DNA of 38,371 nucleotides from Comamonadaceae bacterium. GTDB taxonomy: Bacteria; Pseudomonadota; Gammaproteobacteria; Burkholderiales; Burkholderiaceae_C. The notes below the pieces were generated by a model, which was not told the DNA's origin, did no database searches, and saw only the letters and a list, made by a program, of their open reading frames with translations. Below are positions 9,867 through 17,148 of this stretch, piece by piece. The translations under genes were made by a program, and so were the position numbers. The DNA is taken from the NCBI GenBank assembly GCA_947476015.1, contig CANJOS010000010.1, positions 1-38,371 on the forward strand, read 5' to 3'. Numbering within the stretch: position 1 is the stretch's first letter; every line of letters begins with the position of its first letter.

Positions 9867-10907
9867 TTAAATCACAACCGGTTCGGGTTCTAAGCGAATT
9901 CCGAATCGTTCATACACACTCGTCTGTATGGCTTTGGCAAGCGTCACCACTTCGCCACCCGTTGCGCCGCCTCGGTTCACCAAAACCAAGGCTTGCTTTT
10001 CATAGACCGCAGCATTGCCCACGCTCTTGCCTTTCCAGCCACAAGCATCTATCAACCAGCCCGCAGCCAATTTGATCGTGCCGTCGGGCATGGGGTAGTG
10101 AACCACTTTGGGATCGCGCGCAATGATATCGGCGCATTGCTCTAGGGTAACGGTGGGATTTTTAAAAAAGCTACCTGCATTGCCCAAGACCTTGGGGTCC
10201 GGCAATTTTTGGCGGCGAATTTCGCAAACCCAATCAAATATTTGTTGCGCGCCCGGGTTTGCAATGCCCGTTTCGGTCATTTTGCGTTCCAAGTCCAAAT
10301 AGCCCACCACGGGCTTCCAAGCTTTAGGCAAATAAAAGCGCACTCGCAGAATCAAACTTCGGCCAGCCAAGCCAATGCCATTAGGGCCGCTGCTCTGGTG
10401 CTTGAAAACAGAATCACGGTAGCCAAAAGCACATTGCGCCGCGTTGAGGGTGAAAATTTGGCCTGTGACCAAATCGAGGGCATCCAAGGACTCAAACCGA
10501 TCCTGAAGCTCAACACCATAGGCGCCAATGTTTTGGACAGGCGAGGCACCCACAGAACCGGGAATCAGGGCCATGTTTTCTAGGCCAGGCCAGCCTTGGG
10601 ACAATGTCCAGGCAACAAACTCGTGCCAGTCCTCCCCGGCGCCAGCCTCCACAATCCAGGCTTTCTCGGTTTCTGAAACCAGCCGCTTGCCCGCAATTTC
10701 AACTTTGAGAACGCGAGGTTTCACATCGCCAGTCAACACAATGTTGCTGCCGCCCCCCAAAATACAGTGCCCCTCAGGGCAATTTTTCAGGTTTTGCTGC
10801 GCCGCCACAGCATCCTCTTGAGTGCCAATGCGCACCAAGGAATGGGCCTTGGCCACAATGCCAAAGCTGTTGTAGGACTGAAGGGGTACGTTTTGGGTCA
10901 CGTTCAT
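9867..10907 (-). CDS. murB: UDP-N-acetylenolpyruvoylglucosamine reductase
   Basis: This FAD flavoprotein reduces UDP-GlcNAc-enolpyruvate to UDP-MurNAc in peptidoglycan synthesis. It has 346 aa, the E. coli-type (type I) length. FAD-binding residues sit in CILGGGSNIVLTG (about 48-60) and ALIPGSVGASPVQNIGAYG (about 113-131). The catalytic serine is in NAGSFFKNP (Ser at about 246), and the final glutamate lies in RLEPEPVVI at the C-terminus. The type I loop FGYRDSVFK is present near 161. It is divergent from the YajQ gene with a 39-bp gap and seems to stand alone here, away from the mra/ftsZ cluster. Confidence 0.97.
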   Translation of the reverse strand: MNVTQNVPLQSYNSFGIVAKAHSLVRIGTQEDAVAAQQNLKNCPEGHCILGGGSNIVLTGDVKPRVLKVEIAGKRLVSETEKAWIVEAGAGEDWHEFVAWTLSQGWPGLENMALIPGSVGASPVQNIGAYGVELQDRFESLDALDLVTGQIFTLNAAQCAFGYRDSVFKHQSSGPNGIGLAGRSLILRVRFYLPKAWKPVVGYLDLERKMTETGIANPGAQQIFDWVCEIRRQKLPDPKVLGNAGSFFKNPTVTLEQCADIIARDPKVVHYPMPDGTIKLAAGWLIDACGWKGKSVGNAAVYEKQALVLVNRGGATGGEVVTLAKAIQTSVYERFGIRLEPEPVVI

Positions 10908-10946
10908 GGGAGAATTGTCGCATTCTCTTATTGATTATTGAACCCC

Positions 10947-11432
10947 ATGCCATCTTTTGACACTGTTTGCGAACCTAACTTGGTTGAAGTTAAAAATGCG
11001 GTTGACACCACCGCCAAAGAAATTGCCACCCGCTTTGACTTCAAAGGCACTTCTGCAGCCATTGAATTGAAAGACAAAGAAATCACCTTGTTTGGCGACG
11101 CCGACTTTCAGCTCACACAAATTGACGAAGTGTTGCTGAACAAAATGGCCAAACGCGGTGTCGATGTTCGTTTTCTGGACAAGGGCGACGTGCAAAAAAT
11201 GGGTGGCGACAAAGTGAAACAAGTTTTGAAAGTCCGAAATGGTATTGCCACCGAAGACAGCAAGAAAATTCAAAAGTTGTTGAAGGAAAGCAAGCTCAAA
11301 GTGCAGGCTTCCATTCAAGGTGACGCAGTGCGCGTGACGGGTGCCAAACGAGATGATCTGCAAGCCGCCATGGCCTTGCTGCGCAGCGACATCACAGAGA
11401 TACCGATCAGCTTCAACAACTTTCGCGATTGA
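10947..11432 (+). CDS. YajQ-family nucleotide-binding protein
   Basis: This 161-aa cytoplasmic protein consists of two ferredoxin-like subdomains. The signature start [20 protein letters not shown] gives the ATG at 10947; a TTG nine bases upstream is open but unneeded. Further family blocks are [24 protein letters not shown]-like [13 protein letters not shown] near 63, and [10 protein letters not shown] at the extreme C-terminus. YajQ proteins bind nucleotides and tRNA, and some Xanthomonas and Pseudomonas members bind cyclic di-GMP and act as effectors. Which applies here cannot be told from sequence. Translation ends just before an intrinsic terminator. Confidence 0.95.
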   Translation: MPSFDTVCEPNLVEVKNAVDTTAKEIATRFDFKGTSAAIELKDKEITLFGDADFQLTQIDEVLLNKMAKRGVDVRFLDKGDVQKMGGDKVKQVLKVRNGIATEDSKKIQKLLKESKLKVQASIQGDAVRVTGAKRDDLQAAMALLRSDITEIPISFNNFRD

Positions 11433-11436
11433 TGCG

Positions 11437-11466
11437 AAAGAAGCGCCTTCAGGGCGCTTCTTTTTT
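11437..11466. terminator. Bidirectional intrinsic terminator between yajQ and plsY
   Basis: An 11-bp stem has arms 11437-11447 and 11453-11463, with core GAAGCGCC/GGCGCTTC and an A-tract/T-tract continuation. The loop has 5 nt, and the T-tract runs to 11466. The A-tract on the left makes it symmetric, so it can terminate the plus-strand yajQ transcript and also the minus-strand plsY transcript. The plsY stop codon (11449-11451) lies inside the loop. Confidence 0.85.
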
Positions 11467-12102
11467 GGCCCGCAATTTTGACTCTGTACCCGCCAGCAAT
11501 CGATTGACGTTTTCACGATGGCGCCATACCAGCAACACGGCCATCACACACAACAGGCCCACAATCGGGGCCTTCAAAGGCCACACCACATCGCCGCCCA
11601 TGGCGTAATAAACGGGCGCCAAAATGGCCGCCAGCAAAGCGGCCAAGGATGAGTATCTGAAAAACCAAGCACTTCCCACCCAGGTGGTGGCAATGGCCAA
11701 ACCCAACAGGGGATTGACGCCCACTAAAACGCCCAAGGCTGTTGCAACCCCCTTACCACCTTGGAACCTGAAGAAAACAGGATAAAGGTGTCCCAAAAAG
11801 GCGGCCAGCCCCGCCGCCGCCGCTGTGCCATCGGCCAAGCCAAAGGCCTCCCCCTGCTGCATGACCCAAAACACTGGCAGCCAGCCTTTCACCGCATCCA
11901 ACAACAAAGTAAGCACCGCAGCTTTTTTGCTGCCAGAACGAAGCACATTGGTCGCACCCGGATTTTTGCTGCCGTAGGAACGCGGATCTGACAGTCCCAT
12001 GAAACGGCTGACGATGACAGCAAAGCTCAAGGATCCAAGCAAGTAGGAAAGCACCACCACAGAAAAAGGGTGACGCAATGCATCTAAAAGGGTTTCAGGC
12101 AT
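11449..12102 (-). CDS. plsY: Glycerol-3-phosphate acyltransferase PlsY
   Basis: This integral membrane enzyme transfers acyl groups from acyl-phosphate to sn-glycerol-3-phosphate, the first step of phospholipid synthesis in the PlsX/PlsY route. It has 217 aa and about five to six hydrophobic helices. The conserved cytoplasmic-loop motifs are present: GSLSFAVIVSR, DPRSYGSKNPGATNVLRSG (residues about 39-57), FLGHLYPVFFRFQGGKGVATALG (about 102-124) and HRENVNRLLAGTESK at the C-terminus. It is preceded by the aldo/keto reductase gene, 36 bp away on the same strand. Its stop codon sits within the loop of the shared terminator. Confidence 0.96.
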   Translation of the reverse strand: MPETLLDALRHPFSVVVLSYLLGSLSFAVIVSRFMGLSDPRSYGSKNPGATNVLRSGSKKAAVLTLLLDAVKGWLPVFWVMQQGEAFGLADGTAAAAGLAAFLGHLYPVFFRFQGGKGVATALGVLVGVNPLLGLAIATTWVGSAWFFRYSSLAALLAAILAPVYYAMGGDVVWPLKAPIVGLLCVMAVLLVWRHRENVNRLLAGTESKLRAKKEAP

Positions 12103-12138
12103 GAGTATCTCGCATGAAGGTTAACAAGCCTGCTTGTG

Positions 12139-13200
12139 TCAGGTGGCGGGATCTCGGTGTACCAAACGAATGGCATCTATTTCCGTCAGCAACTCGGCGG
12201 AGAGTTTGATGCCCCAGGCTTTTACATCCTCTTCCAATTGCGCAACAGATGTCACGCCGATGATGGTGCTGGTGACAGACCATCTTGTATAGCAAAAAGC
12301 CAGCGCCATCTCTGTGGGCGTCATGCCATGCTCACGCGCGAGTTGGTTGTACAAACGTGCAGCTGCCAAAGAGCTCTGGCGGCCCCAGCGTTGTTTTCGA
12401 ACTGATTCATACTTGGCAATTCGCCCTTGCGAGGGCGCCCCCTCGCCGTCAAATCCTGTCAGGTCATATTTGCCCGTTAAGGCGCCAAATCCCAAGGGAG
12501 AGTAGGCCAACAATGACACCTGTAGCCGATGACACGTTTCATCCAGTGCATTGTCAAAGGTGCGATTGAGCAAGCCATAGGGATTTTGAACTGTCATGGC
12601 CCGCGGCAGGCCGTGTTGTTCGGCCAAACGCACAAATTCATGGGTGCCATAGGGGGTTTCGTTGGACAAGCCGATGTAACGAATCTTGCCTGCCTTGACC
12701 AACTTGGCCATGGCTTCAAGTTGGACCTGAATAGCGGTTTCAATTTTGTCTTTTTGCGGGTCAAAATACATCATGCCAAACGCAGGCACATGGCGCTCAG
12801 GCCAATGAATTTGATACAGGTCAATCACGTCAGTTTTCAAACGTTTCAAACTGGCATCACATGAATTCAAAATATCTTGGGCGGTCATGCCGGCACCCTC
12901 GCGCACCCATGGCATGCCACGCGAGGGGCCAGCCACTTTGGTGGCCAACACCAACTTCTGCCTTGAACCTGGATTTTTTTCGAACCAGTTCCCCAAAATA
13001 GTTTCAGTGGCACCATAGGTTTCAGCTTTAGAGGGAACTGAATACATTTCAGCAGTGTCAATGAAATTAACACCCATGGCCAGTGAGCGGTCCAATATTT
13101 GATGCGAATCCTTTTCAGAAACCTGTTCACCAAACGTCATGGTTCCCAAACAAATGGGCGTGACGCGTAAATCTGATAGGCCTAATTGAACTTTTTGCAT
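12139..13200 (-). CDS. Tas-like NADP(H)-dependent aldo/keto reductase
   Basis: This TIM-barrel oxidoreductase of the aldo/keto reductase family has 353 aa, close to E. coli Tas (346 aa). The catalytic tetrad is visible: Asp and Tyr in NFIDTAEMYSVP (about 45-56), Lys in LVLATKVAGPSRGMPWVREG, and His in DLYQIHWPERHVP. The cofactor-binding end includes YTRWSVTSTIIGVTSVAQLEEDV. Tas suppresses tyrosine auxotrophy in E. coli when overexpressed; its natural substrate is unknown, so I give no substrate. It lies 25 bp after the acyl-CoA synthetase gene on the same strand, which suggests cotranscription. Confidence 0.9.
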   Translation of the reverse strand: MQKVQLGLSDLRVTPICLGTMTFGEQVSEKDSHQILDRSLAMGVNFIDTAEMYSVPSKAETYGATETILGNWFEKNPGSRQKLVLATKVAGPSRGMPWVREGAGMTAQDILNSCDASLKRLKTDVIDLYQIHWPERHVPAFGMMYFDPQKDKIETAIQVQLEAMAKLVKAGKIRYIGLSNETPYGTHEFVRLAEQHGLPRAMTVQNPYGLLNRTFDNALDETCHRLQVSLLAYSPLGFGALTGKYDLTGFDGEGAPSQGRIAKYESVRKQRWGRQSSLAAARLYNQLAREHGMTPTEMALAFCYTRWSVTSTIIGVTSVAQLEEDVKAWGIKLSAELLTEIDAIRLVHRDPAT

Positions 13201-13225
13201 TGTGATTTCAACTTCTTGGGTGAAT

Positions 13226-14986
13226 CTAGGTAGAGTGGAGTTTAAGTCTAACTTGAGCCCGCTCCAATTCTTGCAAACGCAGAAATCTGCGCTGCACTTT
13301 GCCTGTGGTGGTCATGGGCAGTTGATCGATGAATTCAATGTCTTTAGGGTACTCATAGGGCGCCAAGCGACCTCGGACATGGCGCTGCAAATCCGCAATC
13401 AATTGGCGATCGAAGATTTCTATTTGATCTGACGCTGCACGCTTGGCCACATAGTCTGGCGACAGCACCACATAGGCTTTCACCACCGCACCGCGATCAG
13501 CATCTGGCTTTGGCACGACAGCGGCATTGACCACAGCGGGATGTTTGACCAAACAATTTTCAATCTCACCGGGGCCAATTCGATAACCAGCCGCCTTGAA
13601 CATATCATCAGTTCGCCCCTGATACCAAAGGTAGCCCTCTTCATCTTGAATGGCCACATCGCCCGTGCGACACCAATCACTTGTGTATTTTTCTTGAGTG
13701 GCTTTGGGATTTTTCCAATAGCCCAAGAAAAAGACGGGGTCTGGGTGTCCATGACGATCGAATCGATTCACGGCCACCTCACCTGGCTGTCCAGCTTTGC
13801 AAATTTGTGCCTTGTCGTCAATCACGGCAACTTGATGTCCGGGGTACGCACGTCCCATGCTGCCTGGTTTTGGCGGCCAGAAAATATGGCAATTGCCCAC
13901 CACATAATTGATTTCGGTCTGACCAAACATTTCATTGACCACGACACCCAGTTGCTCGCGGCAATACGCAAATACAGCGTCACCCACAGCCTCTCCTGCG
14001 CTCATCAGACCCTGCAAAACAAGCTTGTAACGCTGCTGCGGTTGGGACTCCGCTTTCATCATGGCTTTCAATGCAGTTGGGAATAAAAAACTGTGCGTGA
14101 CAGCGTGTTGGTCAAGGATTTCAAAAGCCACCTCCGGACTGAAACGCCCTTGATACGCCACGATGGGTCGGCCAAAATAAAGGCACGGCAACAAGGCATC
14201 CATCAATCCACCGGTCCAGGCCCAATCGGCTGGCGACCAGAATACCGCCCTTGACCCTGTCGGTAATTGCCCCCCCATGACCGCAGTCCCCGCTTCAGAG
14301 GGATTGAATCCAAACCAATTTTGACTGCACACAAAGCCCGTCAAATTTCCCAACAGTGCACGATGCGGAATGAGGGCCCCCTTGGGGTTGCCCGTGGTAC
14401 CGCTGGTGTAAATGAGCACCGCAGGATCGTCTGCGCGGGTTGCCACAGCTTTGAAGGCTGCGCTGGGGCGCATTTTTTTGGGGCTGGGCCTGAGCAAATC
14501 TGGCACCGCCAGCACCGACTTCAAACCACGACATACCTTCTGCAAACCACTCAACACCGGCCCCGAAGTTTCATCGCACAAAGCCACCGACGCCCCACTG
14601 TCATCAACTCTAAAGGCCAAAGCTTCAGGGCCAAACAACATGGACAAAGGCATGGCCACTGCCCCCATCTGCAAAACAGCAATGTAAGCCACTGCCGTTT
14701 CAAATCGCTGTGGCATCACAATGGCCACCCGATCACCTGCTTTCACCCCCTTGGCCTGAAGCGAGAAACTGAGTTGATGGGCAGCTTCTTGAAGTTCCGC
14801 AAAAGTCCAGGACTTCGAACTGAGTTCTCCCACGTTGTGAGCCACAATGGCAGTTGCGTGTTGGTGCAGTTTGGAGCCTGCCCAGCGCCCGCAGCAAGCT
14901 TCCGCCATGTTAAAAAACGCTGGGATTTGCCAGCCAAATTGGCGATGCACTTGCTCGTAAGCGTCTTTCGGGTGACTGACACGCAT
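13226..14986 (-). CDS. AMP-forming acyl-CoA synthetase (medium-chain/ACSM-like)
   Basis: This ANL-superfamily adenylating enzyme activates a carboxylic acid with ATP and loads CoA. It has 586 aa. The P-loop YTSGTTGNPKG is at about 193-203, EMFGQTEINYVVGN carries the A5-type motif, and TGDVAIQDEEGYLWYQGRTDDMFKAAGYRIGP is the hinge and A8 region. The catalytic lysine is in TTTGKVQRRFLR (about Lys563). The closest feel is the medium-chain/acetoacetyl ACSM group, but the acid cannot be named. An excellent Shine-Dalgarno, AAGGAGA (14993-14999), precedes the ATG by 6 bp. It is divergent from the alpha/beta hydrolase with a 26-bp gap. Confidence 0.92.
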   Translation of the reverse strand: MRVSHPKDAYEQVHRQFGWQIPAFFNMAEACCGRWAGSKLHQHATAIVAHNVGELSSKSWTFAELQEAAHQLSFSLQAKGVKAGDRVAIVMPQRFETAVAYIAVLQMGAVAMPLSMLFGPEALAFRVDDSGASVALCDETSGPVLSGLQKVCRGLKSVLAVPDLLRPSPKKMRPSAAFKAVATRADDPAVLIYTSGTTGNPKGALIPHRALLGNLTGFVCSQNWFGFNPSEAGTAVMGGQLPTGSRAVFWSPADWAWTGGLMDALLPCLYFGRPIVAYQGRFSPEVAFEILDQHAVTHSFLFPTALKAMMKAESQPQQRYKLVLQGLMSAGEAVGDAVFAYCREQLGVVVNEMFGQTEINYVVGNCHIFWPPKPGSMGRAYPGHQVAVIDDKAQICKAGQPGEVAVNRFDRHGHPDPVFFLGYWKNPKATQEKYTSDWCRTGDVAIQDEEGYLWYQGRTDDMFKAAGYRIGPGEIENCLVKHPAVVNAAVVPKPDADRGAVVKAYVVLSPDYVAKRAASDQIEIFDRQLIADLQRHVRGRLAPYEYPKDIEFIDQLPMTTTGKVQRRFLRLQELERAQVRLKLHST

Positions 14987-15012
14987 TCCCTGTCTCCTTA
15001 TGATCTCGCAGT

Positions 15013-15927
15013 ATGTACCAAGTTAACCGTCACTCTCTCAGCCATTTCATCCCCTTGCGAGGGCACAAATACCATCTTCGGGAATGGGGCAACCCGCATT
15101 CCACTCTGCCGCCCGTGGTTCTGGCCCATGGCTGGATGGATGTTGCGGCCTCTTGGCAATTCATGGTGGAGTCGTTCAGTTCGAAATTTTTTGAACAAAG
15201 AAGAATTTTGGCAGCGGATTGGCGCGGCTACGGCCTTACCGAAGGTCCCATCACAGACAGTTACTGGATGCCAGACTATTTGGGAGATTTGGACGCACTC
15301 TTGAACGAAGTTTGCCCGGATCAGGCCATCGATTTGGTGGGTCACAGCATGGGCGGTAATGTGGTCATGCTGTACTCAGGGGCACGCCCAGCCCGAATTC
15401 GCCGCTTGGTCAACTTAGAAGGCTTTGGCATGTCGGCCACTCAGGCATCACAAGCGCCTGGACGCCTCTGTCAGTGGCTAGATGAACTTCAGGCCTTGAA
15501 AAAAGGCGAGTTGGAATTAAAGCCTTACCCAGACGCCGCCAGCGTGGCCAACAGGTTGATGAAAACAAACAAAAGGCTGACTCAAGACAAAGCTGAATGG
15601 TTGGCGACGCATTGGGCGAAACCCAACGCAAAGGGAGAGTGGCGTATTTTAGGGGATGCCGCACACAAAGTGGTGAACCCTTACCTTTACCGCGTTGATG
15701 AAGCTGTGGAGACCTACAAACGGATCACAGCCCCAACCTTGATGGTAGAGGCTTCAGATAACGCCATGAACCAATGGTGGAAGGGGAAATTCACCTTGGA
15801 AGAATTCCATGAGCGTCTCAAAGTTGTCTCAGATCTCAAAATAGTCACGCTTGACGACGCAGGACACATGCTGCATCACGACCAGTCAGAAGCACTGGCC
15901 AAGCTTTTAGAGGACTTTTTGGCCTGA
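15013..15927 (+). CDS. Alpha/beta-fold hydrolase
   Basis: This 304-aa cytoplasmic hydrolase has no signal peptide. The oxyanion-region motif is VVLAHGWMDVAASW (about 35-48). The nucleophile elbow GHSMGG at 110-115 places the catalytic Ser at 112, and the catalytic His is in DDAGHMLHHDQ (about 285). The acid is probably the Asp in LMVEASDNAMNQWW or nearby. The overall pattern resembles epoxide-hydrolase/esterase-like and MhpC-type proteins, and the substrate is unknown. It is divergently oriented from the acyl-CoA synthetase with a 26-bp gap, so the two may share control. A role in acyl-ester turnover would fit but is inference. No clear Shine-Dalgarno is seen. Confidence 0.88.
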   Translation: MYQVNRHSLSHFIPLRGHKYHLREWGNPHSTLPPVVLAHGWMDVAASWQFMVESFSSKFFEQRRILAADWRGYGLTEGPITDSYWMPDYLGDLDALLNEVCPDQAIDLVGHSMGGNVVMLYSGARPARIRRLVNLEGFGMSATQASQAPGRLCQWLDELQALKKGELELKPYPDAASVANRLMKTNKRLTQDKAEWLATHWAKPNAKGEWRILGDAAHKVVNPYLYRVDEAVETYKRITAPTLMVEASDNAMNQWWKGKFTLEEFHERLKVVSDLKIVTLDDAGHMLHHDQSEALAKLLEDFLA

Positions 15928-15992
15928 AATTTTGGGAAGTTCCTCACAGCATGAGAAAATCCCCTCTTTCACCGTTTCGGATACCCCCTCTC

Positions 15993-17097
15993 ATGGACGC
16001 AGAACACATCAATCAAATTGGCGCGAAATTGGCCGACCTGGCCACCCGCACTCAAGATTTACGGGGGTATCTTTGACTACGATGCCAAATCGGAACGCCT
16101 CAGAACCGTTAACGCATCCCTCGAAGATCCCACCGTCTGGAACGATCCTCAAAAAGCCCAAGAACTGGGCAAAGAAAAAAAAGCCCTCGATGGCGTGGTC
16201 GTCACGCTGAACAAACTCACCTCCGAGCTTGCTGACAACAGTGAACTTTTTGAAATGAGCAAGGAAGAAGGCGACGAAGCTGGCTTGCTGACCATTGAGA
16301 TTGACGGCAACAAACTGTCCGCCATTGTGGAACAGTTGGAGTTTCGGCGCATGTTCAACAACGAAGCCGACTCGTGCAATGCCTTTGTTGACATTCAAGC
16401 GGGCGCCGGCGGCACCGAAGCTTGCGACTGGGCCAGCATGCTCATGCGCCAGTATCTGAAATATGCAGAGCGGAAAGGTTTCAAGGTCACCGTGGAAGAT
16501 GAGTCTTCGGGTGATGTGGCAGGCATCAAGGGCGCCACTCTCAAATTTGAGGGCGAGTACGCTTTTGGCCTAATGCGCACTGAAACGGGTGTGCACCGTT
16601 TGGTGCGCAAGTCACCCTTTGATTCATCTGGCGGGCGTCACACAAGCTTTGCAAGTATCTTTGTCTACCCTGAGGTGGATGACTCGATCGAGATTGACAT
16701 CAATCCCGCCGACGTTCGCACCGACACTTTCCGTGCCAGTGGCGCGGGGGGTCAGCACATCAATAAAACCGACTCCGCTGTTCGGTTGACGCACATTCCC
16801 ACAGGCATTGTGGTGCAGTGTCAAGACGGCCGCAGCCAGCACAGCAACCGCGATGTGGCATGGAAACGCCTGCGCTCTCGCTTGTACGACTTTGAGATGC
16901 GCAAACGCATGGATGCCCAGCAAAAGCTAGAAGACACCAAAACCGATGTGGGTTGGGGTCATCAAATTCGAAGCTATGTGCTTGACCAAAGCCGGATCAA
17001 AGATTTACGCACCAACGTCGAAACGTCCAACACGCAAAAAGTGCTGGATGGCGATTTAGACGCGTTCATTGAAGCCTCGCTCAAACAAGGTGTCTGA
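15993..17097 (+). CDS. prfB: Peptide chain release factor 2, made by +1 programmed frameshift
   Basis: RF2 recognises UAA and UGA stops and triggers peptide release. The zero frame starts at ATG 15993 ([16 protein letters not shown]) and meets a TGA at 16074-16076 after 27 codons. A +1 shift at CTT (16071-16073) resumes with GAC at 16075 and gives a 367-aa product, against 365 in E. coli. The anticodon-like tripeptide SPF is at about 207-209 and the catalytic GGQ at about 252-254. The residue equivalent to E. coli position 246 is Ala, the common form, and not the Thr of K-12. RF2 controls its own level through the frameshift. No obvious Shine-Dalgarno is seen before 15993. pepN follows 51 bp later; the usual partner lysS is not adjacent. 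Confidence 0.97.
16061..16077 (+). promoter_or_regulatory. prfB programmed +1 frameshift site
   Basis: The sequence reads CGG GGG TAT CTT TGA C, the conserved RF2 autoregulatory site. A Shine-Dalgarno-like GGGGG (16063-16067) lies just upstream of the slippery CTT, followed by the in-frame TGA and a C in the weak-termination context. Low RF2 lets the ribosome slip to TTT and continue at GAC 16075. E. coli has AGGGGGT here; CGGGGGT keeps the internal anti-SD pairing almost intact. Confidence 0.95.
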
Positions 17098-17148
17098 CAG
17101 CGCTTGGCATGGCCAGCGCTTCAACCTAACCCATGGAGAATTTTTGTG

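Noticed and set aside
14267-15304. A 345-codon open frame on the plus strand across the acyl-CoA synthetase and the hydrolase start
   Set aside because: It runs antisense to a well-supported synthetase and then overlaps the hydrolase in a different frame; composition is that of a shadow.
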